Assembly (NCBI RefSeq): GCF_900111005.1
Contig: NZ_FOFV01000003.1
Coordinates: forward strand, 1-64,000
Length of the DNA stretch: 64,000 nt
Reading direction: 5' to 3'
From: Lentzea albida
GTDB lineage: Bacteria; Actinomycetota; Actinomycetes; Mycobacteriales; Pseudonocardiaceae
Translations under genes and position numbers: made by a program
Shown: positions 8,171 through 14,959 of the stretch, in pieces
Layout: each line of letters starts with the position of its first letter
Numbering within the stretch: position 1 is the stretch's first letter
Notes under the pieces: model-generated
The model's database searches: none
Seen by the model: only the letters and a program-made list of their open reading frames with translations
What the model was told of the DNA's origin: nothing

Positions 8171-8545
8171 GTGCCACCGAAGACGAGGCCGAAGCAGAAC
8201 AAGAGCCTCGAAGAGGTCCTGTGGGACTCGGCGACCGCGTTGCGGTCGTCAATGGATGCTGCTGAGTACAAGCACCCCGTGCTTGGTTTGATCTTCCTGA
8301 AGTACGTCTCGGACACGTTCACCGCTCAGCTGCATCACGGAGGTTCGCGAGGTGCTGGCCGAGGCGCTTCTTGGCTCGAGTTGGTGCGGCTGCCATGCAG
8401 TGAGCCTAGCGCGCCCAAAACTCGTGCAGTTGCACGATATAGACCCGATTGGGCTATGTCTGTCGTGCGACTGCACGTTATACCTTGCATGTGTCGGCGG
8501 GGCTGCTGGCCCCTTGCACGGGGCTGGGCCGTCGCGTGGTGGTGA
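8171..8545 (+). pseudogene. Type I restriction-modification methylase HsdM, N-terminal fragment
   Basis: The first 57 residues ([20 protein letters not shown], then [22 protein letters not shown]) match the N-terminal helical domain of type I modification subunits, which are normally about 500 residues. Homology stops near 8335, and the remaining frame is unrelated filler reading into a regulatory region. No methylase catalytic domain, hsdS or hsdR is present nearby. The promoter and Shine-Dalgarno sequence survive, so this is a deletion scar where a restriction-modification system was replaced by the downstream operon. Confidence 0.8.
8423..8477. promoter_or_regulatory. Paired GTGCA/TGCAC operator-like palindromes
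   Basis: CGTGCAGTTGCACG (8423-8436) is a palindrome with 6-bp arms. CGTGCGACTGCACG (8464-8477) repeats the half-sites with 5-bp arms, centre to centre 41 bp. TATACC just after the second copy is a plausible -10. The pair sits in the 280-bp gap before the regulatory operon that ends with the XRE-type gene, whose product is the obvious candidate ligand. The rest of the gap shows no coding signal. Confidence 0.5.
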
Positions 8546-8613
8546 AGCGCCCCTGCAGCCCCGTCGGCCCAAAGCAAAGTGCCCCCAGGCTCAGCGAAAG
8601 GGGTGTCGGGGTG

Positions 8614-8928
8614 ATGGACGTGGTTTTCGACGAACTGCATCGCAAGGTGACGAGCTACCTGGCGACCGTGAAGAACGTGGCTTCGGACGGCGGCGACGAG
8701 GCCGCACTGGTCATCGCTCGCAGTGAGTTGCCGTTGATCGTCGACGCCTTCGACGCACTGTTCGGCGGGCATGCGCCGGACGAGAACGGTTTCTGCCGGC
8801 AGTGCCGCCGAGCGGGTCGGTGGTGGCGACGGCGGCGGGTGCCGTGCCGGGTGTTCCTGCAGGCCCAGATCGCTCTGTTCCATCCCGCCGGCCACGGCCG
8901 TCATGCGTTGTCGAGGACCGAGCTGTGA
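8614..8928 (+). CDS. Hypothetical protein of the element regulatory operon
   Basis: A 104-residue protein starting MDVVFDELHRKVTSYLATVKN. An acidic helical N-terminal half is followed by ENGFCRQCRRAGRWWRRRRVPCRVFLQAQIA, with a CxxC, an Arg/Trp-rich run and another Cys, so a small metal- or nucleic-acid-binding module is possible. I do not recognise the family by function. A GTG at 8611 directly precedes the chosen ATG. Its stop overlaps the next start as GTGA, placing it first in the coupled set 8614-9275. Confidence 0.65.
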   Translation: MDVVFDELHRKVTSYLATVKNVASDGGDEAALVIARSELPLIVDAFDALFGGHAPDENGFCRQCRRAGRWWRRRRVPCRVFLQAQIALFHPAGHGRHALSRTEL

Positions 8929-9275
8929 ACGCCTGCGCTCTCGGCGTGATCACCCAGATGCAGCGCTTGCGGCATCTGCACCAGGAGCGGGGCTGGTCCT
9001 TCGACACTGTCCGCTCATTGAACCCGCCGCATGAACTGGTGGTGCTGATCTATTCGTTTTGCCACAGCGAGTGGCTCGACGTGCTGCGGGTCAAGTCGGA
9101 CACGGACGCCCAGGCCGGGCGTTTCCTCGTTGAGTCGGTGGTCGACGGTCGTCGACCTCAGGCGTGCTGGCTGGTTACGGGAACGCTCTGCGACGTGCTG
9201 GACGGCCTGGACGAGCTGCCGCCACCGACGTCGCGGCTGGCTCCTCGCCTTCTCCTACCCGCAATCGTGAGGTGA
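8925..9275 (+). CDS. Hypothetical protein of the element regulatory operon
   Basis: A 116-residue protein from GTG at 8925, coupled by a GTGA overlap to the gene before it. Visible segments include QRLRHLHQERGWSFDTVRSL and LIYSFCHSEWLDVLRVKSDTDA. It has no transmembrane segment or known motif. The function is unknown; it is grouped with its neighbours by spacing only. Confidence 0.6.
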   Translation: MNACALGVITQMQRLRHLHQERGWSFDTVRSLNPPHELVVLIYSFCHSEWLDVLRVKSDTDAQAGRFLVESVVDGRRPQACWLVTGTLCDVLDGLDELPPPTSRLAPRLLLPAIVR

Positions 9276-9278
9276 CCA

Positions 9279-9737
9279 ATGTCCTTCGCCCACAACGCAA
9301 CTCGTCTTGGTATCGGCACGCGAGAGGGTCCACAGACCGAGTACGAGGCCGCCGCTCAGTCCTATCAGGACGAGCACGGCTGGGCCGTCGGCGTGTACCG
9401 CTCTGGCGTGTGGCTGATGTCCGGCTGCGGGGTGGATGCGCTGGACATGCCCAGGGCACTTGGCGAAAGGGTGCGCGTGGCTCTCGACGACTCCGCACCG
9501 CTGTTCGAGTCGCCTGATGACCACGGCGTTCGCTGGGTCTTTCTCGTCGCACCGAACGCGGGTACAGCTCGGCCGGAACTCGCTGAGCTTGGCGTCGACC
9601 ACGTCCGCGCCGGGCGCTGCGTCGATCTTCCGCCGAGTCGGTTCGGGCAGCACCGGTTGCGATGGCTCACAGGACCAGCAGGCGTGTCGGTTCCGGACTT
9701 CACAGCGGTGGCGCACGCAGCTCTCAGCGCGGGGTGA
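9279..9737 (+). CDS. Hypothetical protein (possible primase-polymerase-like N-terminal module)
   Basis: A 152-residue protein with a good GAGGTGACC site before its ATG, 3 bp after the previous stop. The pattern of SGCGVDALDMPRALGERV, GVRWVFLVAPN and LPPSRFGQHRLRWL recalls small actinobacterial proteins related to the N-terminal part of bifunctional primase-polymerases. The similarity is by eye and weak. No catalytic acidic triad can be assigned, so a regulatory or structural role is equally possible. Confidence 0.6.
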   Translation: MSFAHNATRLGIGTREGPQTEYEAAAQSYQDEHGWAVGVYRSGVWLMSGCGVDALDMPRALGERVRVALDDSAPLFESPDDHGVRWVFLVAPNAGTARPELAELGVDHVRAGRCVDLPPSRFGQHRLRWLTGPAGVSVPDFTAVAHAALSAG

Positions 9738-9789
9738 CTAAACCCGTTGCATAACACAGGATTGACGACAACGAGCACGAGAGAACCGA

Positions 9790-10443
9790 GTGACGATGAC
9801 CGAGGTTCGAACACTGCAGCCTGGCCGCATTGTCGCGCCGTATGTGACCGCGCGGTCTGCTGAGCAGGGCCTGCGGTGTGACTTGGCGGTGCGTCCAGAT
9901 GGCCGCGGTGTCGGTTATGCCCGTGAGCTTCTGGGTGATCGGGATGAACAGGGTGTCCTGTGGGCGCGAGTGGCGGAGCGTCCCCTGGAGGGAAGGCCGG
10001 AGTTCGCCAGGGTGCATCCGGCTCGGCAGCGGAGGGCGATGCGCGAGTTGCTGTGCCAAGTGTGTGCGGGGCCGGCGGATCGAACACCGGAGGGTGTCCT
10101 GTGGTTGATGCGGGATTTCCGCGAGGACTGGCCAGGTTGGCCTGAAGGTGCGGCTTCGGTGGATCCGCCGGTCTGTGCTCGGTGCGTGGGGACGTCGATG
10201 CGGCTGTGCCCAGCGCTTCGGCGCGGCGCTGTTGCCGTTCGGGTTCGGGAGTTCGCGGTCGTGGGTGTATGGGGCACGCTCTACCGGCCAGGTGTGTTTG
10301 CGCCCGTTGCGGTCAATGCCGTTCGTCTTACCTACGGTGATCCGCTGACTCATTGGATGGTCGCAGTGGCATTGGTTCGCGAGCTGCGTGGGTGCAGCTT
10401 CGTGCCGTTCGAGGAGTTGGGCGACGCGGCGGGCATGGGATGA
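9790..10443 (+). CDS. Hypothetical zinc-ribbon-like protein preceding the XRE regulator
   Basis: A 217-residue protein with two cysteine pairs, LLCQVCAGPADRT and PPVCARCVGTSMRLCP, spaced about 45 residues apart as in a treble-clef or ribbon zinc site. Similar proteins commonly sit beside DUF5753 regulators in actinobacterial elements. The function is unknown. GTG at 9790 is used; ATG at 9796 is an alternative. The gene ends 6 bp before the regulator start. Confidence 0.65.
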   Translation: MTMTEVRTLQPGRIVAPYVTARSAEQGLRCDLAVRPDGRGVGYARELLGDRDEQGVLWARVAERPLEGRPEFARVHPARQRRAMRELLCQVCAGPADRTPEGVLWLMRDFREDWPGWPEGAASVDPPVCARCVGTSMRLCPALRRGAVAVRVREFAVVGVWGTLYRPGVFAPVAVNAVRLTYGDPLTHWMVAVALVRELRGCSFVPFEELGDAAGMG

Positions 10444-10449
10444 CCCAGG

Positions 10450-11295
10450 ATGCCGAAGGACTTCCGGGCCACGACGCTCGAACGCGCCATCGGGCGGCAG
10501 CTGGCCGGGTGGCGCAACGAGCGGCAGCTCAGCCTCACCGAGGCGGGGCAGCGGGTGGGTTTCAGCAGCGCCAAGTTGTCCATGATGGAGAACGCGGTGC
10601 AGCCGTCCGCGGTGCTTGACATCATGGCGCTGGGATATGTCTACAAGGTACCGGCCTCGGAATGGCAGTCTGTCGTCCAACTGTCGCAGCACGCCGAGCG
10701 GGCGCGTACCCGCATGCTCGATGGCAGTGCGGTGTTGTTCGACCCGGCGGCCGACCTCGCCAATCTGGTGTTCGAAGCGACGGTGCTGCGGACGTTCACC
10801 ACTGATTTTGTTCCGCCGCTGCTCCAGCTCCCTGACTACGCGCACTTCGCGGTACGGGTCGACGATCCGTACCGTGCGGCGCTGCAGGCAGCGGTCAGGG
10901 ACTCGTGGTCGAGCCGACTCTGCGACAAGGATCCGCTCAACGTCCAAGCGGTGTTCCCTGAGTCTGTGCTCCGGCCAGTTGTCGGCGGACCGCGGGTGAT
11001 GAGGGCGCAACTGCTGCACCTGATGGAGATGAGTGAGCTGGAGTCCGTCTCCCTGAAGATCGTTCCGCGCGGCACCGGCGCATATCCGGCGATGGGCGTG
11101 CCGTTCACGTTGCTCAGCTTCCCGCACCGCCAGCACAACGACGTGGCGTACTTCGAGACGTTCATCAAGGGCGAGTACGTCGAGGACCTGGACCTGATCG
11201 AGCAGTGCACGCAGCGATTCGAGAAGCTGCATGAGGCGGCGTTGCCCGAGGGAGAGTCGCTCGAGCTCATCGCCGAGGTGATAGCTGAATTGTGA
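10450..11295 (+). CDS. XRE-family helix-turn-helix regulator with DUF5753
   Basis: A 281-residue protein. Residues 8-60 are an XRE helix-turn-helix (IGRQLAGWRNERQLSLTEAG then QRVGFSSAKLSMMEN). The remaining 200 residues match DUF5753, the ligand or partner domain found in many actinomycete regulators (ADLANLVFEATVLRTFTTDF..PPLLQLPDYA..FTLLSFPH). Such proteins often control conjugative elements or pair with DUF397 partners. No DUF397 gene is seen next to it. It may bind the palindromes at 8423-8477 and autoregulate the operon; that is inference. Confidence 0.85.
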   Translation: MPKDFRATTLERAIGRQLAGWRNERQLSLTEAGQRVGFSSAKLSMMENAVQPSAVLDIMALGYVYKVPASEWQSVVQLSQHAERARTRMLDGSAVLFDPAADLANLVFEATVLRTFTTDFVPPLLQLPDYAHFAVRVDDPYRAALQAAVRDSWSSRLCDKDPLNVQAVFPESVLRPVVGGPRVMRAQLLHLMEMSELESVSLKIVPRGTGAYPAMGVPFTLLSFPHRQHNDVAYFETFIKGEYVEDLDLIEQCTQRFEKLHEAALPEGESLELIAEVIAEL

Positions 11296-11462
11296 CAAGC
11301 GCTCGTGTTCGTTCTCGCCTTGCGGGTGAGGCTGCGCCAACCGGGTGAGATCTTCGACTGAGTCGGAGTGGTAACGCTCTGTTGACGAGTGTTCGACTGG
11401 CAGTATGTCGCGCGGTCACGCACCGTGGGGAGCGGTGCGGACAGCGAGAGGTGGGTTTCAGG

Positions 11463-12242
11463 GTGTCGGGGGAGATCGTCTGTTCGTTCGCGGCGCTGGA
11501 TGTGCTCGGCGAGGCGTTGCGGATCAATTTGCGGCGGTTCCCGTTCGCCATTCCGCATCACGGCACCACACGTGAGGACCGGGTCCGGCTGATCGAGGCC
11601 GTGCACCGGGACCTGATTGACCGGGAACTGGTCCGTGACGGCGAGTTCGCGCCGGAACTGGTGCAGGCGTTGCATGTGTTCGCCCGCGGGCATCTTGTAA
11701 TCGCACTGGTCGGTACCGCCGGTGACACGCAGCCTGTGGCACTCGCGGTCACCGACGACCGGACGGGCGTGGTCGCGGAGCAGCGGGACAACGCGATCGT
11801 CTTCCGGCTTTGCCAGCCCGACGCGGTTGTGCCTCGCTTGGTGCGACTGCTGCCTCCGATGCGCCCCGGCCCAGGGGTGTCCGTCACGGTGGCCGATACC
11901 TCGATTCCAGCAGGTCGGAGGCGACTGGATGAGGACTTCTCCGAACAGACCTTCAGATCCCCGGTGAAGGCGGCCGCACCGTCGCCGGTCGGGCAGCGAG
12001 CAGCTGCCGAGGAGATCCTGCGCCGCCCACGACTGGGCGCCGGCTATCTGCAGGTCTCGGCGCGTGGCCGCAATGAGCAGGAGACCGACCTGGGGACGAT
12101 CAACTACCTGGACACCGACGTCGGGAGGTACGCGGTGATCCCCGCCACCGGCCAGGACGGACGCCTGACGGCCACGTACACCCCCGCTGATCAGGCGGCC
12201 CTCGAGCGTCTCGTCGCCAGGATCGTCAATTCGAACCGGTAA
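11463..12242 (+). CDS. ESX secretion-associated protein, EspG family
   Basis: About 259 residues. The opening (VCSFAALDVLGEALRINLRR then FPFAIPHHG) and the terminal pattern TINYLDTDVGRYAV match EspG, the cytosolic chaperone of type VII (ESX) secretion that binds PE/PPE-type substrates in mycobacteria. GTG at 11463 has GAGAGG 11 nt upstream and gives the family's usual N terminus; the frame is open further upstream. No ESX core gene (eccB, C, D, E or mycP) is in the window, so it must act with components elsewhere. Confidence 0.8.
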   Translation: MSGEIVCSFAALDVLGEALRINLRRFPFAIPHHGTTREDRVRLIEAVHRDLIDRELVRDGEFAPELVQALHVFARGHLVIALVGTAGDTQPVALAVTDDRTGVVAEQRDNAIVFRLCQPDAVVPRLVRLLPPMRPGPGVSVTVADTSIPAGRRRLDEDFSEQTFRSPVKAAAPSPVGQRAAAEEILRRPRLGAGYLQVSARGRNEQETDLGTINYLDTDVGRYAVIPATGQDGRLTATYTPADQAALERLVARIVNSNR

Positions 12243-12343
12243 CCCACAGGAACCGGCGGCGTACACAATGCGTCGGATCCTCCGGACAAGGCTGCGACTA
12301 CTTGTTACCGTAAGACGACGCAGCGTTAGGGAGGGGACTGGTC

Positions 12344-12613
12344 ATGCCGGAGGCGTTCTTCGCCGGTATGCAGGGGATTAGCGACTCGGCGGCCAGCTTT
12401 TCGGCCTCGGTCGCGGCGGGTGTCGGTGTAAACGAATCCGGCGGCGAAGCTCTGATCAAGGCTATCGACCGAATGCTGAAGGGTGTCGACAAGGCTCTCC
12501 GGAAGTCGGAAGTCCTCAGCCAGGAGCCACCGCTGGGCACCACTCCGGCCGCGCAGGTGTACAAGCCGTTCCTGGCCAGCATCGCGGCCGACCCGGCACA
12601 GGGCTCACGGTGA
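12344..12613 (+). CDS. Small helical protein of the EspG module
   Basis: An 89-residue protein with a strong AGGGAGGGG site before ATG. The sequence is Ala/Ser/Gly-rich and predicted helical (FFAGMQGISDSAASFSASVA), then LSQEPPLGTTPAAQVYKPFL. It resembles, by eye, small Pseudonocardiales proteins encoded beside EspG that have the size of type VII substrates, but those I recall are longer and no WXG motif is present, so it may be truncated. It overlaps the next start by GTGA. Confidence 0.6.
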   Translation: MPEAFFAGMQGISDSAASFSASVAAGVGVNESGGEALIKAIDRMLKGVDKALRKSEVLSQEPPLGTTPAAQVYKPFLASIAADPAQGSR

Positions 12614-13137
12614 GCCAGTCGAAACTCGCCTGGATCAACGCGATGACCGGAGCGTGGTGCTCCAGGAAGCCCCGGCGCAAGCTGGTTCGATACCAACATC
12701 CAGACAACCCAACCGAACCTGATCGCACGGTTCGTGTCTTTGGTGGGCAACGACGGGTGTGGTTGTTCTTCATCTTTCTGCTTGGGTGCGTAGGCACCTT
12801 CGTGTACAGCTCATCGGCTTTTCAGAACGAGGCCCTCGCCACCGGTGCGGCGATCGCGTCCTGGGCGGTGGTCGCACTCGTGGTCGCCAGCGTTGTCTGG
12901 CGCGCAGTGCGGGGACCGATGATCGCAATCTCCCCCGAAGGTCTGGAGTGGCGCGGCGCGGAGCTCAGCTGGGCTGAGATTCAGGACGTTCGGCTGACGC
13001 GTCGCCGCGTGCTGATCGTCCAGCCTCGGAACGGCACGGCCGTGCGGATTGGTGGGTTCGGCACCGAACAGGCGACCCGCATCCACGTGGCCATGGGGCA
13101 CTTCAGTCAGGCGACGTACGCCCGCGAGAGCGCGTGA
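12610..13137 (+). CDS. Membrane protein with PH-like domain (STM3941-like)
   Basis: A 175-residue protein. Two hydrophobic helices (VWLFFIFLLGCVGTFVYSSS and ATGAAIASWAVVALVVASVV) are followed by a small beta-rich domain, ISPEGLEWRGAELSWAEIQD. That pattern is typical of PH-like domains in STM3941-type membrane proteins. It is coupled to the preceding small gene and is probably the membrane component of the EspG module; its function is unknown. Confidence 0.65.
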   Translation: MSQSKLAWINAMTGAWCSRKPRRKLVRYQHPDNPTEPDRTVRVFGGQRRVWLFFIFLLGCVGTFVYSSSAFQNEALATGAAIASWAVVALVVASVVWRAVRGPMIAISPEGLEWRGAELSWAEIQDVRLTRRRVLIVQPRNGTAVRIGGFGTEQATRIHVAMGHFSQATYARESA

Positions 13138-13798
13138 GATCACCAAGCAGCACATTCACCCGAATGGGTTATTGAGTCCTACTCCGATTCCGAGCTGCCC
13201 TGAAAGGTCCTAGCTCGGACCGCTTGATGTGCAGGTTCCGCCGAGAGGATTTTAACGCGCACAGCAAGTGGTCACAAGGTAGGCGTCACCGCTGGACCGG
13301 CCGGGCGGCCCCCGCTGTAGGGGCGCTTGGAGTCGAGTGTCCCGGTGACGCGGAGCGCCACGGTAGGCGCAGGGTCGCGGCACCAGACCCAGTTGGGTCT
13401 GGTGCCAGACGCGGTAGAGGAGTTCATATCCCGGCCTTCTGGAGCCGGCCCTCCTCGAGGACCGTCGAGACCCTGCCGGATCTGGCCGCGCTCCTGATCT
13501 CTCGCCTTCGTCCGCCGACATCTCGCCGCTGCGACACGCCCGCGCCATCCACACGTGCGGGGCTGTCTGCATCGCGGCGCACCGTCGCACGGACGGCTGT
13601 CCCAGTGAACACGACGCATCCCCGTGCACGTGGAGGTCGAGACGTCATGCCATCACGCAATCTTCCCATTACTGATCATCACGCCCTGCCAACCTGGCCC
13701 GCGTCCACATCGGACAACTGCACGGCCGCGGACTCGCCGGTGGCGTCGTTCTGTGCGATCCGCCGAGCCTGTGGGCGTGGCTGTCGTACGCCGCAGGC
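13138..13798. other. 660-bp stretch without a convincing gene
   Basis: Frames here are open only as low-complexity Arg/Pro/Ala readings and show no family signature. The stretch contains a 28-bp palindrome (13379-13406). At its right end, roughly 13690-13798, the frame of the following gene reads plausibly (DPPSLWAWLSYAAGMAW) but has no ATG, GTG or TTG before 13799. It may hold promoters or a cis-acting site for the transfer genes. Confidence 0.5.
13379..13406. repeat. 28-bp near-perfect palindrome
   Basis: Arms GGCACCAGACCCA (13379-13391) and TGGGTCTGGTGCC (13394-13406) are perfectly complementary with a 2-nt centre (GT). A 2-nt centre favours a protein-binding dyad over a transcription terminator, and no T-run follows. 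It lies about 390 bp upstream of the transfer genes. Confidence 0.7.
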
Positions 13799-14959
13799 AT
13801 GGCCTGGCGCATTGTCCAAGCCTGGTGGCCGCTGTTCGTGGTGGTGGCCGTGGCGGTGTCGGCGGCGGGCGCACTGTTCGCCGTGGTGGTGCGGCGTGCC
13901 CGTGCGGAGGCGGCCGAGAGGGCATCGTGGGTGGGCATCACCCCGCCCGCGGTTATGCCTGCCGACGGTGCGCGCGGGCTGTGGAGGGCGCTGGCGGGCC
14001 TGTTGTCGCGCACTCGCCGAGGGTTGGCGCCGCGGCACCTGGCCGTGGAGTTCGTCGCCGATGCCACTGGGATGCGCGTGGGTGTGTGGGTGCCTCCAGC
14101 ATTGTCGGCGTCGTCGGTAGCCGAGGTGATCGGGCGGTGCTGGCCCGGTGCCCGCACGACCGTCACCGACACCCCGCCCGAACTGCTCGGCACCGGCGCG
14201 GCGCGGGTGACGGCAGCGCACGTGCTGCCGCGCGGTGGCCCGTGGGCACCGTTGCTGGATCCCTTCCGCACCACGCGGCGACAGGTCGCCGAGGTGGACA
14301 GTCTGCACAGCGTGCTCGCCGGACTTGCCGGCCGCGGCGAGGCGGAATCCGCGTGTGTGCAGCTCATCGTGTCCACAACCCGCACAGGCCGCCCACGTGG
14401 TGACCGGGGTCGGGCTTGGTGGGCACGGATCGCGCTCGGCTTGCTCAAAGCGCCGTTCCTGATCTTCCTCGCGGTTGCGGACGCGCTGCTCACCAAAGGC
14501 TCGGCGAACAGCCATGAAGTATCCGCGGACACCAGCACGCCGGAGGATCCGGCGGTCGCCGCGTACCGCAAAGCGATAGCGGCCAAGCAAGCACACGGTC
14601 CGCATCTGCAGGCGACTCTGCGCTTGGCGGTGAGCTCGCCGGTGTCACGACGGTTGCGGCGGCGCGGGGTGAACGAGCTCGTCAACGGCTACGACCTCGC
14701 CGCGCCCGCAGCCATCCTGGCCACTCGTCCAGCTCACCGCGCGGAGCGGCAACTGGTGCAGAGGCTGCCTGGACGCCGCCGAGACCGGTTCCTGGTCACT
14801 CTCGACGAGGCCGCCGCACTGTGGCACCTGCCCGAACAGCCGGCGCAGTACGGCATCGCAGATGCCACCGCCCGCATCCGGCGGCCCCGCCGAGACTTGC
14901 CCCGCTTCAACCCCCGCCACCCCCGGCAGGACGAAGGAGGCCGCGATGCCGCAGCCTGA
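13799..14959 (+). CDS. Membrane-anchored transfer protein, partner of the coupling ATPase
   Basis: A 386-residue protein with one N-terminal hydrophobic helix (WWPLFVVVAVAVSAAGALFA, about residues 9-28) and a long soluble part. The reading HLAVEFVADATGMRVGVWVP and the position directly before, and overlapping by 14 bp, the Walker ATPase are typical of the first gene of the type IV-like transfer pair in actinobacterial conjugative elements. No nucleotide-binding motif is present. ATG at 13799 is the first usable start, although upstream codons in frame look coding. An exact role is not recognised. Confidence 0.68.
   Translation: MAWRIVQAWWPLFVVVAVAVSAAGALFAVVVRRARAEAAERASWVGITPPAVMPADGARGLWRALAGLLSRTRRGLAPRHLAVEFVADATGMRVGVWVPPALSASSVAEVIGRCWPGARTTVTDTPPELLGTGAARVTAAHVLPRGGPWAPLLDPFRTTRRQVAEVDSLHSVLAGLAGRGEAESACVQLIVSTTRTGRPRGDRGRAWWARIALGLLKAPFLIFLAVADALLTKGSANSHEVSADTSTPEDPAVAAYRKAIAAKQAHGPHLQATLRLAVSSPVSRRLRRRGVNELVNGYDLAAPAAILATRPAHRAERQLVQRLPGRRRDRFLVTLDEAAALWHLPEQPAQYGIADATARIRRPRRDLPRFNPRHPRQDEGGRDAAA

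Noticed and set aside
12614..12722. Frameshifted continuation of the 89-residue EspG-module protein
   Set aside because: The alternative frames after its stop do not read like a helical continuation, and the GTGA overlap with the next gene argues for a genuine stop.
13224..14120. 298-codon open frame over the gene-free stretch and start of the transfer gene
   Set aside because: Arg/Pro/Ala-rich, no motif, and it conflicts with the well-supported frame starting at 13799.
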